Part shown: positions 31,547 through 40,159 of the stretch, one piece after another
Numbering within the stretch: the stretch's first letter is position 1
Layout of the letters: every line of letters begins with the position of its first letter
Source of the DNA: Curtobacterium pusillum
GTDB taxonomy: Bacteria > Actinomycetota > Actinomycetes > Actinomycetales > Microbacteriaceae
DNA length: 64,000 nt
Assembly: GCF_007680845.1 (NCBI RefSeq)
Contig: NZ_VEIY01000008.1
Coordinates: 124,001 to 188,000 of the forward strand
Direction: 5' to 3'
Notes under the pieces: generated by a model
The model's database searches: none
What the model was told of the DNA's origin: nothing
Seen by the model: the letters and a program-made list of their open reading frames with translations, nothing else
Translations under genes and position numbers: made by a program

Positions 31547-32470
31547 TCAGCCCTTCAGGGCACCCGCGGCGATGTTCGCGATGAAGTGCCGCGAGCCGAT
31601 GATGAACACCCCGATGAGCGGGAACACGCTGATCACGGCGCCCGCCATCACCGAGCCGAGGTCGGTGGCGTTCACGGAACTGAGGCCGGCGAGGGCCACC
31701 TGGAGGGTCTGTCCCTTCGGGTCGATGAGCACGATCAACGGCCAGACGTAGTCGTTCCACGCGGTGACGAACGTGAAGATGCCGAGGAACGCGAGCCCGC
31801 CGCGGAGCATCGGCACCGCGATCGACCACCACGTCCGGAAGAAGCCGGCACCGTCCACCCGGGCCGAGTCGATGACCTCGTTCGGGATCGAGCCGGTCGC
31901 GAACTGCCGGAGCAGGAAGATCCCGAACGCGTTCGCCGCACCCGGCACGATGAGCGCCTGGAGCCCACCGATCCAGCCGAGGTGCGCCATGAGCACGAAG
32001 CTCGGCACGAGGGACAGGCTGCCCGGCACGAGGAACGTCGCCAGCATGATCGTGAAGAGCGACCGCTTGAACGGGAACTCGTACTTCGCGAAGGCGAACG
32101 CCGCCAAGGAGTCGAACAGCATCACGAGGACGGCGGTCCCGCCGGCGACGATGACGGTGTTCCCGAGGGCTCGGAGCATGTCCACGCTGCCGAAGACGGT
32201 CGCGAGGTTCTGCATCGTGTGGTCGCTGAACCAGAGGGACGGCGGGTAGCCGAAGATCTGCGCGTTCGACGACGTCGACATGACGAGCAGCCAGTAGAAC
32301 GGGAAGATCGACAGCACGACGCCGACGATGAGGCACAGGTGCGTGACCAGCCGGCCGACCCACCCGTGCCGTGGACCACGCCGGTGGTCGTCCGGTCGGT
32401 CTCCGGCGATGCCGGGCTGGCCGAGTGCCGCGACGGTCGTCGTGGTGCCGGCTGCGGTGTCGGCGCTCAT
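31547..32470 (-). CDS. Carbohydrate ABC transporter permease (MalG/UgpE type)
   Basis: 307 residues with six membrane helices and the EAA loop PNEVIDSARVDGAGFFRTWW, which contacts the ATPase. Sequence features GTFLVPGSLSLVP-like helix 3 and FTFVTAWNDYVWPLIVL are typical of sugar inner-membrane permease 2. Start overlaps the stop of permease 1 by 4 bp. No ATPase gene is in the locus, so a shared MsmK/UgpC-type ATPase encoded elsewhere is likely. Confidence 0.94.
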   Translation of the reverse strand: MSADTAAGTTTTVAALGQPGIAGDRPDDHRRGPRHGWVGRLVTHLCLIVGVVLSIFPFYWLLVMSTSSNAQIFGYPPSLWFSDHTMQNLATVFGSVDMLRALGNTVIVAGGTAVLVMLFDSLAAFAFAKYEFPFKRSLFTIMLATFLVPGSLSLVPSFVLMAHLGWIGGLQALIVPGAANAFGIFLLRQFATGSIPNEVIDSARVDGAGFFRTWWSIAVPMLRGGLAFLGIFTFVTAWNDYVWPLIVLIDPKGQTLQVALAGLSSVNATDLGSVMAGAVISVFPLIGVFIIGSRHFIANIAAGALKG

Positions 32471-33516
32471 GCGCTCGCCCCCTTCGTGGTCGTCGCCGCG
32501 GCGCGGACCGCCCGCGGGGTGCGCAGGCGTCGCGGTGTCTTGAGGCCGTCCCGTTCGCTGAGGAGTCGCCAGTTGATGATCGCGAACACGACGGAGAAGA
32601 TGAACAGCACCCAGGCGATCGCCGAGCCGTAGCCGAAGTCGAACTGGTTGAACGCCTGGTCGTACTGGTAGAGCACGATCGTCATGCCGGCCTCGTCCGG
32701 GCCGCCGACGGCCTGCCCGTTGAACAGGATCTGCGGCTCGGTGAAGAGCCCGAGCCCGCCGATCGTCGACGTGATGACGGTGAACAGGATGACCGGACGG
32801 AGCATCGGGATCGTGATGCGGGTGAAGATCTGCCAGGTGTTCGCGCCGTCGACCTTCGCCGCGTCGTACAGCTCGGTGGAGATCGACTGCAGGCCGGCGA
32901 GGTAGATGATCGCGTTGTACCCGGTCCAGCGCCAGATCACCATGACGGCGATCGTCACCTTGATGCCCCAGTAGGACGAGAGCCACCCGACGGGGTCCGC
33001 CCCGATGGCCCGGAGCGCGGCGTTGACGAGTCCGAACCCGTCCGAGAACACCGAGCCGAAGACGATCGCCATCGCGACCATGCTCGTGACGTTCGGGATG
33101 AAGAACGCGACGCGGTAGAAGCCCTTCGCCCGGATGTTGCCGTGCAGGAGGAACGCGAGGACCAGGGCGAGGAAGAGCATCGGGACGGTCGAGATGATCC
33201 AGATGATGAACGTGTTCGCGACGGCGTTCCAGAACCGCGGGTCGGTCATCAGGTACTGGTACTGCGCGAGCCCGACGAACGCGGGGGAGCCCACGCCGTC
33301 CCAGTCGGTGAAGGACAGCACGATCGAGAACACGATCGGGAACAGCCCGAACACGAGGAACAGGACGTAGAACGGCGCGATCGCGGTGTACTGCGGCCAG
33401 AACCGCCGCAGGCCGGGCCCGTGCCCGGTCGCAGCGGTCGAGATCGACGCGGTCGGTGCGCCGCCGACGACGGGGTTGGCCGTCGTCGCGGTCGCCTCCT
33501 TGAGCGGAGCGCTCAT
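32467..33516 (-). CDS. Carbohydrate ABC transporter permease (MalF/UgpA type)
   Basis: 349 residues, six membrane helices after a 40-residue cytoplasmic N-terminus. AIAPFYVLFLVFGLFPIVFS starts helix 1, and the EAA loop reads STELYDAAKVDGANTWQIFT. Pairs with the downstream permease. Overlaps the binding-protein gene by 4 bp, so the three form one operon in the order binding protein, permease, permease. Confidence 0.94.
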   Translation of the reverse strand: MSAPLKEATATTANPVVGGAPTASISTAATGHGPGLRRFWPQYTAIAPFYVLFLVFGLFPIVFSIVLSFTDWDGVGSPAFVGLAQYQYLMTDPRFWNAVANTFIIWIISTVPMLFLALVLAFLLHGNIRAKGFYRVAFFIPNVTSMVAMAIVFGSVFSDGFGLVNAALRAIGADPVGWLSSYWGIKVTIAVMVIWRWTGYNAIIYLAGLQSISTELYDAAKVDGANTWQIFTRITIPMLRPVILFTVITSTIGGLGLFTEPQILFNGQAVGGPDEAGMTIVLYQYDQAFNQFDFGYGSAIAWVLFIFSVVFAIINWRLLSERDGLKTPRRLRTPRAVRAAATTTKGASA

Positions 33517-34814
33517 GCCGTCACCCCCCGCTTCGCGAGGACGCGGTCGGTCTGGTCGAGCGCGTCCTTCCAGGCGCGTTCCGGGTCCTTGCCGGACTCG
33601 ACGTTCGTGATCTCGGTCGCGAAGGCGCCGATGAACCGTTCGGAGTTGGAGATGTACGTCACGGGGACCTCCGGGGCCGCCTCGCTGAAGAAGTCGAGTG
33701 GGTTCTGGTCCCCGAAGAAGTCGCCGGGGTTGCGCATCAGGCCGTTCTCGAACGACGCGGGCGTCGAGGGGAACAGCTGGATGTCGTTGTAGGTGTGCGA
33801 CTGCACGTCCGGCCGGGTGATCCACTTCGCGAACGCCACCGCGGCCTCCGGGTCCTTCGACGTCTTCGGCACCGCGAGGAACGAGCCGCCGCTGTTGCCC
33901 GGCCGTTCGGGCTGCCGGGCGATGCGCCACTTGCCGGACAGGTCCGGTGCGGTGTCGTGGATGACCTGGGTCCACCAGGCGCCCTCGATCTGGCCGGCGA
34001 CGCGACCGGCGACCCACCCGGCGTTCTGGTCGGTGCCGGACTGCAGGTTCGCGGTGATCCCGGCGTGGACGGACTCGACGGCGTTCTCCCACGCCTTCCG
34101 GATCGAGCTGTCGTCGTCGTGGTAGAGCGGTCGGTCGTCGCGGTCGAAGTAGCGGGTGGGGCTCGCGGCCACGAACTGGTTGAAGAGCTGGGTCGCCGTG
34201 ATGATCGTGGCGGCACCGGTCTTCTGCTTGATCTGCTTGCCGAAGGCCCGGAAGTCGGCCCAGCTCTGGATGGCCGCGCTCACCTCGTCCGGCTCGGTCG
34301 GGAGGTCGGCCTTCCGCAGGACGTCCTGGTTGTAGAAGAACCCGGTCGGCCCGGTGTCGACCGGCCAGAAGCACTGGCGTCCGGACGGTGTGCGTCCGAG
34401 CGAGAGCTTCCAGTCGTAGTACGACGACTTCTCGGACGCGGTCGGCGCGAAGTCGGTGAAGAGGTCCTCGTCGGGGAAGTACAGCCAGCAGTTCGAGTTC
34501 ACCATGAGGACGTCGGGGATGAACGCGTTGCCGGCGAGGGCGGTGCGGAACTTGGTGTCGTAGGACGCTCCGCCGATGAGGTCCGGCCGGAGTCGCATCG
34601 GGTGGTGGCCGCTGATGCCTCCCGCGGCCTGCTTCAGGAACTTCGGGTCGAGGGACCGGTTCCAGTACCAGAGGACCAGTTCGTCCGGGTCCTTGGAGAT
34701 GGCGGTGCCGGTGGAACACCCGGCGAGGAGCGCCGTGGTGGCGAGGGCGCCGAGGGCGCCCGCACCGGCGAGGAACCCCCGCCGGCTGAGACTGGTCGAT
34801 GGTGCTGCTGTCAC
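33513..34814 (-). CDS. Extracellular sugar-binding lipoprotein (ABC transporter)
   Basis: 433 residues. The N-terminus combines a twin-arginine motif (SRRGFLAGAGALGA) with a lipobox LLAGC, so it is probably a Tat-exported lipoprotein. The rest is a family-1 solute-binding fold (DELVLWYWNRSLDPKFLKQA, GGSFLAVPKTSKDPEAAVAF). It is the first gene of the ABC operon (GTG start). Sugar unknown. Two palindromic operators lie in the 182-bp gap to the divergent oxidoreductase gene. Confidence 0.93.
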   Translation of the reverse strand: MTAAPSTSLSRRGFLAGAGALGALATTALLAGCSTGTAISKDPDELVLWYWNRSLDPKFLKQAAGGISGHHPMRLRPDLIGGASYDTKFRTALAGNAFIPDVLMVNSNCWLYFPDEDLFTDFAPTASEKSSYYDWKLSLGRTPSGRQCFWPVDTGPTGFFYNQDVLRKADLPTEPDEVSAAIQSWADFRAFGKQIKQKTGAATIITATQLFNQFVAASPTRYFDRDDRPLYHDDDSSIRKAWENAVESVHAGITANLQSGTDQNAGWVAGRVAGQIEGAWWTQVIHDTAPDLSGKWRIARQPERPGNSGGSFLAVPKTSKDPEAAVAFAKWITRPDVQSHTYNDIQLFPSTPASFENGLMRNPGDFFGDQNPLDFFSEAAPEVPVTYISNSERFIGAFATEITNVESGKDPERAWKDALDQTDRVLAKRGVTA

Positions 34815-34862
34815 GGAGTACCTGCTCTCGTCGTTGAGATCGGGATACCTGGAGCGTTCGAC

Positions 34863-34876
34863 CGTGAACGCTCACG
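34863..34876. promoter_or_regulatory. LacI-type operator 1, near the ABC operon start
   Basis: CGTGAACGCTCACG is an almost perfect palindrome 49 bp upstream of the binding-protein gene. A matching site lies at 34966-34979. Confidence 0.7.
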
Positions 34877-34965
34877 AAGTGGTCAGAGCATCCTCCGACC
34901 GACACGCCGTGTCAAGCATCCGCATCGTTGCAGTGGAGGCACGACGACCGTACGATCGACGCGAC

Positions 34966-34979
34966 CGTGAAGGTTCACG
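34966..34979. promoter_or_regulatory. LacI-type operator 2, near the oxidoreductase start
   Basis: CGTGAAGGTTCACG, a palindrome 18 bp before the oxidoreductase ATG. It is 103 bp from operator 1, a spacing that would allow one LacI tetramer or two dimers to control both divergent operons. Confidence 0.7.
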
Positions 34980-34996
34980 ACTCGAGAAGGATCCGC

Positions 34997-37051
34997 ATGT
35001 CAGCGCAGACCGCGACCACCGTCAGCAGCAGCACCCCGGGGGAGCAGGACGCCCCCGGGTGGGCCGTCCTCGGCCCGGGTGGGATCGCCCGCCGCTTCCT
35101 CGCCCAGCTGCCGGCCAGCGGTGCCGGGGCCACGCTCGTCGCCGCGGGCAGCTCGTCGACCGAGCGGGCCCGGGCCTTCGCCGACGAGGCGGCCGACCAC
35201 GGGTTCGCCGACGTCGCCGCGGCCTCCTACGACGAGGTGCTCGCCGATCCCCGAGTCGACGCCGTCTACGTCTCGACGGTGCACACCGGCCACGCCGCCC
35301 TCGTGCTCGCGGCCCTCGAGGCCGGCAAGGCGGTGCTCTGCGAGAAGCCCCTCTCGCCGAACCACGGCACGTCGATGGCGCTCGCCGATGCGGCACGCCA
35401 GGCCGGTCTGCCCCTCGTCGAGGCGTACATGTACCGCTTCCACCCGCAGACCGCCACCCTGCTCGACCTCGTCCGCGAGGGCGCGATCGGCGACGTCACG
35501 CACGTCGACGCCGCGTTCGCGTTCCGCGCCGGCAGCCGAACGGGCCGCCTGTTCGACGTCGACACCGCCGGCGGCGGGATCCTCGACGTCGGCGGCTACC
35601 CGGTGACGATGACGGCGGCGATCGTGCAGGCCGCGACGGGGGTCGCCGTCGCGGAGCCGACCGAGCTCACCGCCGCCGGGACCCTCGGTCCCACCGGTGT
35701 CGACGAGTGGACCACAGCCGACGCCGCCTACCGGGGCGTGGACGGCCACACGATCACCGCGCACCTCCGCACCGGCGTCCGCGTGCAGGACGAGAACACC
35801 GTGGTCGTGCACGGCACCACGGGGACGATCACCCTGACCGACCCGTGGACGCTCGGCGACGACCCGACCGTCGAGATCCGGACCGTCGACGAGGACCCGC
35901 GCACGCTGTCCTTCGCGGGCGCGAAGCCGTACGCGCTCGAAGCGGACGCCACGACCGCCGCCCTCGCTGCCGGTCGCGTCGACGTGCCCGAGTACACGCT
36001 CGACGAGTCGCTCGCCACCGCGCGCACCCTCGACAAGTGGCGGGCCGCGATCGGCCTGCGCTTCCCGTTCGAGGCCGAGACCGCCGACATCCCCACCGTG
36101 AGCGGCCGACCGCTGGCCGTGGCCACCGACGCCCCGATGCGCTACGGCGAGGTCGCCGGCGTCGGCAAGCGGATGTCCCGCCTGGTGATGGGCGTCGACA
36201 ACCAGCCCGACCTCGCGCACGCCAGCGCGATCTTCGACCTGTTCGTCGAGCAGGGCGGCAACGTCTTCGACACCGGCTACATCTACGGCGGCGGGGTGCT
36301 CGAAGGACGACTCGGCAAGTGGATCCAGAACCGGGGCATCCGCGAGGACGTGGTCGTCATCACGAAGGGGGCCCACACCCCGTACTGCGACCCGGAGTCC
36401 CTCACCCGCCAGCTGCTCGAGAGCCTGGACCGCCAGGGCACCGACTACGCGGACATCTACATGATGCACCGGGACAACGAGGACATCCCGGTGGGGGAGT
36501 TCGTCGACGTCCTCGACGAGCACCGCCGAGCCGGCCGGATCCGGGTCTACGGCGGGTCGAACTGGTCCACGGCGCGCTTCGACGAGGCGAACGAGTACGC
36601 CCGCGCGAACGGCAAGCACGAGTTCGCGGTCCTCAGCAACCACTTCGGCCTCGCCGAGGCGTACGACGTGCCGTGGGCGGGGTGCCGGCACGCGACCGAC
36701 GCCGCCTCGAAGCAGTGGCTCGAGGAGCGCCAGGTCCCGCTGCTGCCGTGGTCCTCGCAGGCGCGCGGGTTCTTCACCGGCCGGGCGAAGCCCGAGGACA
36801 CCAGCGACGCCGAACTCGTCCGCTGCTACTACAGCGACGAGAACTTCGAGCGGCTCCGTCGCGCGTCGGAGCTCGGCGAGCGCTTCGGTGTCCCCGCCAC
36901 GGCCGTCGCGCTGGCGTACGTCCTCAACCAGCCGTTCCCGACCTTCCCGCTCTTCGGACCGCGTACGATCGCGGAAGCCCGGTCCTCCATGACGGGCCTC
37001 TCCGTCGACCTCACTCCCGAACAGGTGGCATGGCTGGACCTCCGCGACTGA
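34997..37051 (+). CDS. Fused Gfo/Idh/MocA oxidoreductase and aldo/keto reductase
   Basis: 684 residues with two enzymes in one chain. Residues about 20-360 are a Gfo/Idh/MocA dehydrogenase: AVLGPGGIARRFLAQLPA for NAD binding, AVLCEKPLSPNHG with the Lys-Pro motif, and FDVDTAGGGILDVGGYPVTM in the substrate site. Residues about 385-684 are an aldo/keto reductase: NVFDTGYIYGGGVLEGRLGK with the catalytic Tyr, VVVITKGAHT, DIYMMHRDNEDIPV, and a C-terminal NADP region. Both halves act on sugars or polyols, so a two-step redox interconversion such as epimerisation is conceivable. It is divergent from the ABC operon and overlaps the LacI gene. Confidence 0.92.
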   Translation: MSAQTATTVSSSTPGEQDAPGWAVLGPGGIARRFLAQLPASGAGATLVAAGSSSTERARAFADEAADHGFADVAAASYDEVLADPRVDAVYVSTVHTGHAALVLAALEAGKAVLCEKPLSPNHGTSMALADAARQAGLPLVEAYMYRFHPQTATLLDLVREGAIGDVTHVDAAFAFRAGSRTGRLFDVDTAGGGILDVGGYPVTMTAAIVQAATGVAVAEPTELTAAGTLGPTGVDEWTTADAAYRGVDGHTITAHLRTGVRVQDENTVVVHGTTGTITLTDPWTLGDDPTVEIRTVDEDPRTLSFAGAKPYALEADATTAALAAGRVDVPEYTLDESLATARTLDKWRAAIGLRFPFEAETADIPTVSGRPLAVATDAPMRYGEVAGVGKRMSRLVMGVDNQPDLAHASAIFDLFVEQGGNVFDTGYIYGGGVLEGRLGKWIQNRGIREDVVVITKGAHTPYCDPESLTRQLLESLDRQGTDYADIYMMHRDNEDIPVGEFVDVLDEHRRAGRIRVYGGSNWSTARFDEANEYARANGKHEFAVLSNHFGLAEAYDVPWAGCRHATDAASKQWLEERQVPLLPWSSQARGFFTGRAKPEDTSDAELVRCYYSDENFERLRRASELGERFGVPATAVALAYVLNQPFPTFPLFGPRTIAEARSSMTGLSVDLTPEQVAWLDLRD

Positions 37052-38052
37052 CCGACCCGGTCCCCGCCCCCGGCGGCCGGGCGACGATCATCGACGTCGC
37101 CGCAGCCGCCGGGGTGTCCCGCCAGACCGTGACGCGTGCGATGAACGGCATGTCCGGCATCAGTGCGGCGACCAAGCAGCGGGTCCTCGCCGAGGCCGAG
37201 CGCCTCGACTACCGGCCGTCGCGGTTCGGGCGCGGGCTCGTCACCGGTGGCGACCACCAGCTCGGCCTCGTCGTGAACGACCTCCGGAACCCGTACACGC
37301 CGCAGCTCGCGTCGGCGGTGTTCCGGCTCGCCGCGGAGCAGGGGTGGAACGTCATGCTCGCCGACGTCGACCTCGCGAGCGACGCCGACCGCATGGTCCA
37401 GGCGCTCGGGTCCCAGACCGACGTGGTCATCGGGTACCTCGGCTCGCGCCGGGAGCAGTGGCGGGAACTCCTCGGGACCGTGCCGATGGTGGAGCTCGAC
37501 CCGTACTCCGAGCCGCGGACCGCGGCCGTCTGGATCGACCCGGCGGACGCCATCGAGGTCCTCGCCGACCACCTCGTCGCCACGGGCGTGCGGCACCCCG
37601 TCGTGCTCGACAACTCGTCGCCGGAGCACACCAGCGTCCGCGGGAAGCTCATGGTGGACGCCCTCCAGCGACGCGGGTACCTGCCCGAGCTCGTGCACGC
37701 GGAGCACGGCACCGCCGACTGCGGCGCCGAGGAGACGACACGGATCCTCGCGCGCCGGCGCCGACTGGACGCGATCCTCGCCTTCAACGACGTGATGGCC
37801 CTCGGCGTGCTCCAGGCCTGCCGACGCGCGGGCGTCGACGTCCCGGGGGACGTCAAGGTCGTGGGGGTCGACGGGCTCCCGCTCGGTGCGCTCGTGGCGC
37901 CGACGCTGACGACGCTCGCGGTCGACCTCGACGCGGTCGCGCGGGAAGCGCTCGACCTCGCGCTCGGCATGCTCGCCGGCGAGTTGCCCCGGCAGGGTGC
38001 CGTGGTGCAGCGCGCGGTCCGGCACCGCCTGCTCCTGCGCGAATCGGCCTGA
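37030..38052 (+). CDS. LacI family regulator of the sugar locus
   Basis: 340 residues. DNA-binding N-terminus ATIIDVAAAAGVSRQTVTRA followed by the hinge helix region RPSRFGRGL; periplasmic-binding-protein-like core (HQLGLVVNDLRNPYTPQLAS ... DAILAFNDVMALGVLQACRR ... VVGVDGLPLG). The ATG at 37030 lies inside the preceding gene, a 22-bp overlap, and no usable later start precedes the HTH. Likely binds the palindromes at 34863 and 34966, and perhaps 10127. Confidence 0.93.
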   Translation: MAGPPRLTDPVPAPGGRATIIDVAAAAGVSRQTVTRAMNGMSGISAATKQRVLAEAERLDYRPSRFGRGLVTGGDHQLGLVVNDLRNPYTPQLASAVFRLAAEQGWNVMLADVDLASDADRMVQALGSQTDVVIGYLGSRREQWRELLGTVPMVELDPYSEPRTAAVWIDPADAIEVLADHLVATGVRHPVVLDNSSPEHTSVRGKLMVDALQRRGYLPELVHAEHGTADCGAEETTRILARRRRLDAILAFNDVMALGVLQACRRAGVDVPGDVKVVGVDGLPLGALVAPTLTTLAVDLDAVAREALDLALGMLAGELPRQGAVVQRAVRHRLLLRESA

Positions 38053-38091
38053 CGACTGCTGGTCGCCCTGGTCGCGACCAGCGAGCTGACT

Positions 38092-38123
38092 GGAGGCGCG
38101 GCGCGGGCTGGCACCGCGCCTCC
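38092..38123. repeat. Dispersed palindrome, copy 3
   Basis: GGAGGCGCGGCGC and GCACCGCGCCTCC arms in the sequence 38088-38130 (GACTGGAGGCGCGG...CCGCGCCTCCCGTCCGC), after the LacI gene. A preceding hairpin CTGGTCGC/GCGACCAG lies at about 38059-38081. Confidence 0.75.
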
Positions 38124-38135
38124 CGTCCGCCGTTC

Positions 38136-38169
38136 GGTTGCATTTGCAACCATTACCGTCCAGACGGTA
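38136..38169. promoter_or_regulatory. Two palindromes upstream of a DHA2 exporter
   Basis: GGTTGCATTTGCAACC (38136-38151) and TACCGTCCAGACGGTA (38154-38169) are adjacent perfect palindromes about 100 bp before the exporter start; TACACT overlaps the right end as a possible -10. TetR-type binding is likely, but no TetR gene is adjacent. Confidence 0.55.
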
Positions 38170-38267
38170 CACTAACGGAGTCCTGACGGGACGCGTGCAC
38201 ACCCCGCGTCCCGTCTCGTCTGCTCCGCCGTCGACCTGGTCCGGCTCGAAGTCCCAGGAGTCCTGTC

Positions 38268-39791
38268 GTGTCCGCCCTGCTCACCAGTCCCGTCCCCACC
38301 GCCGTCATCGGCACCCGTGCCCGCCGCTTCGCAGCGCTCGCGGTGCTCATGCTCCCGGTCCTGCTCATCTCGGTGGACAACACCGTCCTGAGCTTCGCGC
38401 TGCCGTCGATCTCGCGCGCGCTGAACCCGGACGCCACGACGCAGCTCTGGATCGTCGACGCGTACCCGCTCGTCCTCGCCGGACTCCTCGTCGTCATGGG
38501 CAGCATCGGCGACCGGATCGGCCGGCGACGGATCCTCGTGATCGGCGCCAGCGGCTTCGCGCTGTTCTCCGTCGCAGCAGCCTTCTCGACCGACGCCTGG
38601 ATGCTCGTCGCCGCCCGGATCGTGATGGGCGTCTTCGGGGCCATGCTCATGCCGGCGACCCTGTCGATCATCCGGAACGTCTTCACCGACGCGGGGGAGC
38701 GGCGGATGGCGCTCGCCGTCTGGTCGACGATGTTCGCGGCCGGCAACGCGCTCGGCCCGCTCGTCGGCGGGGTGCTCCTCGCGCACTTCCACTGGGGCGC
38801 GGTGTTCCTCGTCGCGGTGCCGATCCTCGTCGTGATGCTCGTCGCGGTGCCGTTCTGCGTCCCGGAGTCCCGCGACCCGAACCCCGGGCCTGTCGACGTC
38901 CCGAGCATGTTCCTGTCGCTCGGCGCCCTCGCCCCGATCGCCTGGGCGATCAAGTCCGTCGTGCACCCCGAGGAGCGCGGGTTCGCGATCGCGATGCTCG
39001 CCGTCGGTGTGCTGTGCGGCATCGCGTTCGTGCGGCGGCAGCTCCGCTCGCGGACCCCGATGCTCGACCTCCGGCTGTTCCGGAGCACCGCGTTCACCGG
39101 CAGCGTGCTCATGAACCTCGCGGCGATGTTCTCGCTGACCGGGTTCCTGTTCTTCATCGCGCAGCACCTGCAGCTCGTCGCCGGGCTCGACCCGTTCACG
39201 TCCGGGATCGTCCTCGTGCCGGGATCGGTGCTGACGATCGTCGCCGGCCTCGTCGTCGTGCCGATCGTCGGCCGCGTCGCACCGCGCTGGGTCGTCGCCG
39301 TCGCCCTGCTGTTCTCGGCCGCCGCGTACGCGATGGTCGCCGTGCTCGGCCACCACGCGTCCATCGTGGCGCTGGCGTTCGCGTTCGTGCTGCTCGGCCT
39401 GGGGATCGGCGCGTCCGAGACCGTGACGAACGACCTCATCATCTCGACGGCGCCGGCGGACAAGGCCGGAGCGGCGTCCGCGATGTCGGAGACCGCGTAC
39501 GAGATCGGTGCCGTGCTCGGGACGGCGGTGCTCGGGACGATCCTCGCCACGGCGTACCGGGCGCACGTGGTGGTGCCGGACGGGTTGTCCTCGTCGGCGC
39601 ACACTGCCGCCCAGGAGACCCTCGGCGGTGCGGTGTCCGCGGCGGCCTCGCTCGGCGGGCCGGCGGGGCAGGCGTTGCTCGAGTCGGCGCGGGCGGCGTT
39701 CGACTCCGGCGTGACCGTGACGGCGGGGGTCGCTGCGCTCCTCATGGTGGTCGCGGCGGCCGGTGCCGTCGTGATGCTGCGGCGGCGCTGA
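38268..39791 (+). CDS. DHA2-type MFS drug exporter
   Basis: 507 residues, about 14 membrane helices. VLLISVDNTVLSFALPSISR is the DHA2 helix-1 signature with its Asp, GSIGDRIGRRRILVIG is motif A, and ARIVMGVFGAMLMPATLSII is the motif C region. It resembles LfrA/QacA-type exporters of cationic compounds. GTG start. No repressor gene is next to it, although two palindromes precede it. Confidence 0.92.
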   Translation: MSALLTSPVPTAVIGTRARRFAALAVLMLPVLLISVDNTVLSFALPSISRALNPDATTQLWIVDAYPLVLAGLLVVMGSIGDRIGRRRILVIGASGFALFSVAAAFSTDAWMLVAARIVMGVFGAMLMPATLSIIRNVFTDAGERRMALAVWSTMFAAGNALGPLVGGVLLAHFHWGAVFLVAVPILVVMLVAVPFCVPESRDPNPGPVDVPSMFLSLGALAPIAWAIKSVVHPEERGFAIAMLAVGVLCGIAFVRRQLRSRTPMLDLRLFRSTAFTGSVLMNLAAMFSLTGFLFFIAQHLQLVAGLDPFTSGIVLVPGSVLTIVAGLVVVPIVGRVAPRWVVAVALLFSAAAYAMVAVLGHHASIVALAFAFVLLGLGIGASETVTNDLIISTAPADKAGAASAMSETAYEIGAVLGTAVLGTILATAYRAHVVVPDGLSSSAHTAAQETLGGAVSAAASLGGPAGQALLESARAAFDSGVTVTAGVAALLMVVAAAGAVVMLRRR

Positions 39792-39802
39792 CGCGCCTGC
39801 GG

Positions 39803-40020
39803 CGCGCGCGGGTCGCGCGGGTCGCGCGGGTCGCCCGGGTCGCGCGGGTCGCCCGGGTCGCGCGGGTCGCCCGGGTCGAACCACGATTGCGACATCGAAC
39901 CACGCCCGGCGCCCGGTTCGACGTCGTCCCCGTGGTTCGACCCGTCGGCGCGCCCGGCGCGCCTGCCCGCCCCACGCCCGGCGCACCGCCACGCACGGGG
40001 CACCCAGCGAGCACGCGGCG
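39803..40020. repeat. 9-bp tandem repeats and long inverted repeat
   Basis: The 368-bp gap after the exporter holds about nine copies of GCGCGGGTC (some GCCCGGGTC) up to 39877. GGGTCGAACCACG (39873-39885) is complementary to CGTGGTTCGACCC (39931-39943), and part of the arm (ATCGAACCACG) recurs in between. The rest is GC-rich with no gene. Confidence 0.8.
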
Positions 40021-40073
40021 CACGTCACGCGGCGTCACACGGCACGCCCGGGATCGGCCGAACCTGGGAATCG

Positions 40074-40104
40074 TTGACCTCGACCATGGTTGAGGTCCTA
40101 CGTT
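40074..40104 (+). promoter_or_regulatory. MerR-type promoter and operator before the flavin reductase
   Basis: TTGACC (40074-40079) and TACGTT (40099-40104) are separated by 19 bp instead of 17. The spacer is filled by a 22-bp near-perfect palindrome (40076-40097; arms GACCTCGACCA and TGGTTGAGGTC). This long-spacer layout with a central dyad is diagnostic of promoters activated by MerR-family proteins. The regulator is not in the window. Confidence 0.7.
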
Positions 40105-40159
40105 GGGAGATGTCCGCGCACCCGCGACGCACCCCGACCGAAGGAACGCCACGACTCCC

